From: Methanosarcina sp. UBA289
GTDB lineage: Archaea; Halobacteriota; Methanosarcinia; Methanosarcinales; Methanosarcinaceae
Assembly (NCBI GenBank): GCA_002496565.1
Contig: DAKJ01000017.1
Span: 194,210-258,209 of the forward strand
Length of the DNA: 64,000 nt
Direction of reading: 5' to 3'
Positions within the stretch are counted from its first letter, which is position 1. Each line of letters opens with the position of its first letter. A program made the translations under genes and the position numbers. The notes under the pieces are model-generated. The model ran no database searches. It saw only the letters and a list, made by a program, of their open reading frames with translations, and was not told the DNA's origin. Positions 63,661 to 64,000 of the stretch are shown piece after piece.

Positions 63661-64000
63661 TCTGGGTTTTACCTACCTTGCGTAGAATATTGATGCGTTT
63701 CGGATTCAACAGGGATTTTGGCTGCATTTTGAAGCTGGAAATATGTTTTTGCACTCTTAGATCTGCTTACGAAACTCGTAGAACCTTTTTCCATTTTAAC
63801 TCCACAAGCTCGTAGTCGATTTAACTGTTTCAGTAGTGGCAAAGCAAATTCCTGGTTATGCAGTTTTTCTGAAACCTGAAGATGAATAAACTCTATAAAC
63901 ATCTTTTAAAGTTCCCCCCAGATTTCTATGGAGTACCACCTCGACTTGATATAAAAGCTTTTTGGAATCATTCCAGACTTATCATAATGAGGTAAGATAG
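63661..64000. other. Window end, no gene seen
   Basis: 340 bp with no supported gene; the minus-strand open frame at 63669-63902 lacks a ribosome site and a family match. Confidence 0.4.

Overview
The window is most likely a Methanosarcina chromosome. The evidence is a methanogenesis marker 8 gene, a methanogen response regulator with a probable MetOD1-type output domain, KaiC-like ATPases, an intron-containing archaeal tRNA-Arg(TCG), a FilR1-type HTH regulator, and AT-rich spacers between moderately G+C-rich genes. It also carries a bacterial-type Na+ F-ATPase (N-ATPase) operon, which is known from some Methanosarcina species. The species cannot be settled from the sequence alone.

Positions 1 to about 6.5 kb look like a small integrated virus or plasmid. 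In order it has a truncated Lys/Ser/Pro-rich protein with a duplicated short module, an 82-residue coat-like protein with two hydrophobic segments, and hairpins. Then comes a one-direction operon: a 51-residue AbrB-like regulator that is easy to miss, three unrecognised proteins, and a P-loop ATPase with a helical DNA-binding-like tail. A run of G+C-rich hairpins and palindromic repeats follows. An IS200/IS605 element (tnpA, tnpB) sits in the middle. A nearly identical 27-bp element lies before the coat-like gene and again after the ATPase. I cannot match this set of genes to a named family; it is the best candidate for an undescribed system.

6.7 to 16.5 kb holds two unknown genes and the N-ATPase operon atpDCQRBEFAG on the minus strand, then tRNA-Arg. 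AtpF and AtpA both carry long Lys/Glu-rich C-terminal tails. 17 to 26.7 kb holds two KaiC-like ATPases around a response regulator, an exported protein, two RCK/potassium channel genes, an M50 site-2 protease and CutA. tRNA-Leu(CAA) and a PKD-domain secreted protein follow. 29.6 to 31.6 kb is AT-rich: a methylthiotransferase-like radical SAM gene beside a heavily decayed tyrosine integrase.

32 to 41 kb is mostly housekeeping or membrane genes: an HTH regulator, an MBL-fold hydrolase, an AI-2E permease, DinB, a lipoprotein, a frameshifted sugar dehydrogenase, a mini ferritin-like protein, DUF1294, a flippase-like membrane protein and a trypsin-like protease. 41 to 46 kb is degraded accessory DNA: a (TTTA)n tract, a small helical protein, an aldo/keto reductase, a broken glycosyltransferase, a broken DUF3795 gene and an NnrU-like protein.

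47 to 64 kb holds a phenylacetate-CoA ligase, a large secreted protein, a 997-residue STAND NTPase with nine near-identical TPRs (defence-like architecture), methanogenesis marker 8, a GNAT acetyltransferase between two copies of a hairpin element, a molybdate ABC transporter operon with a ModE-type palindrome, a YihY/BrkB protein, DUF488, a polysaccharide flippase and a low-complexity minisatellite-like tract.
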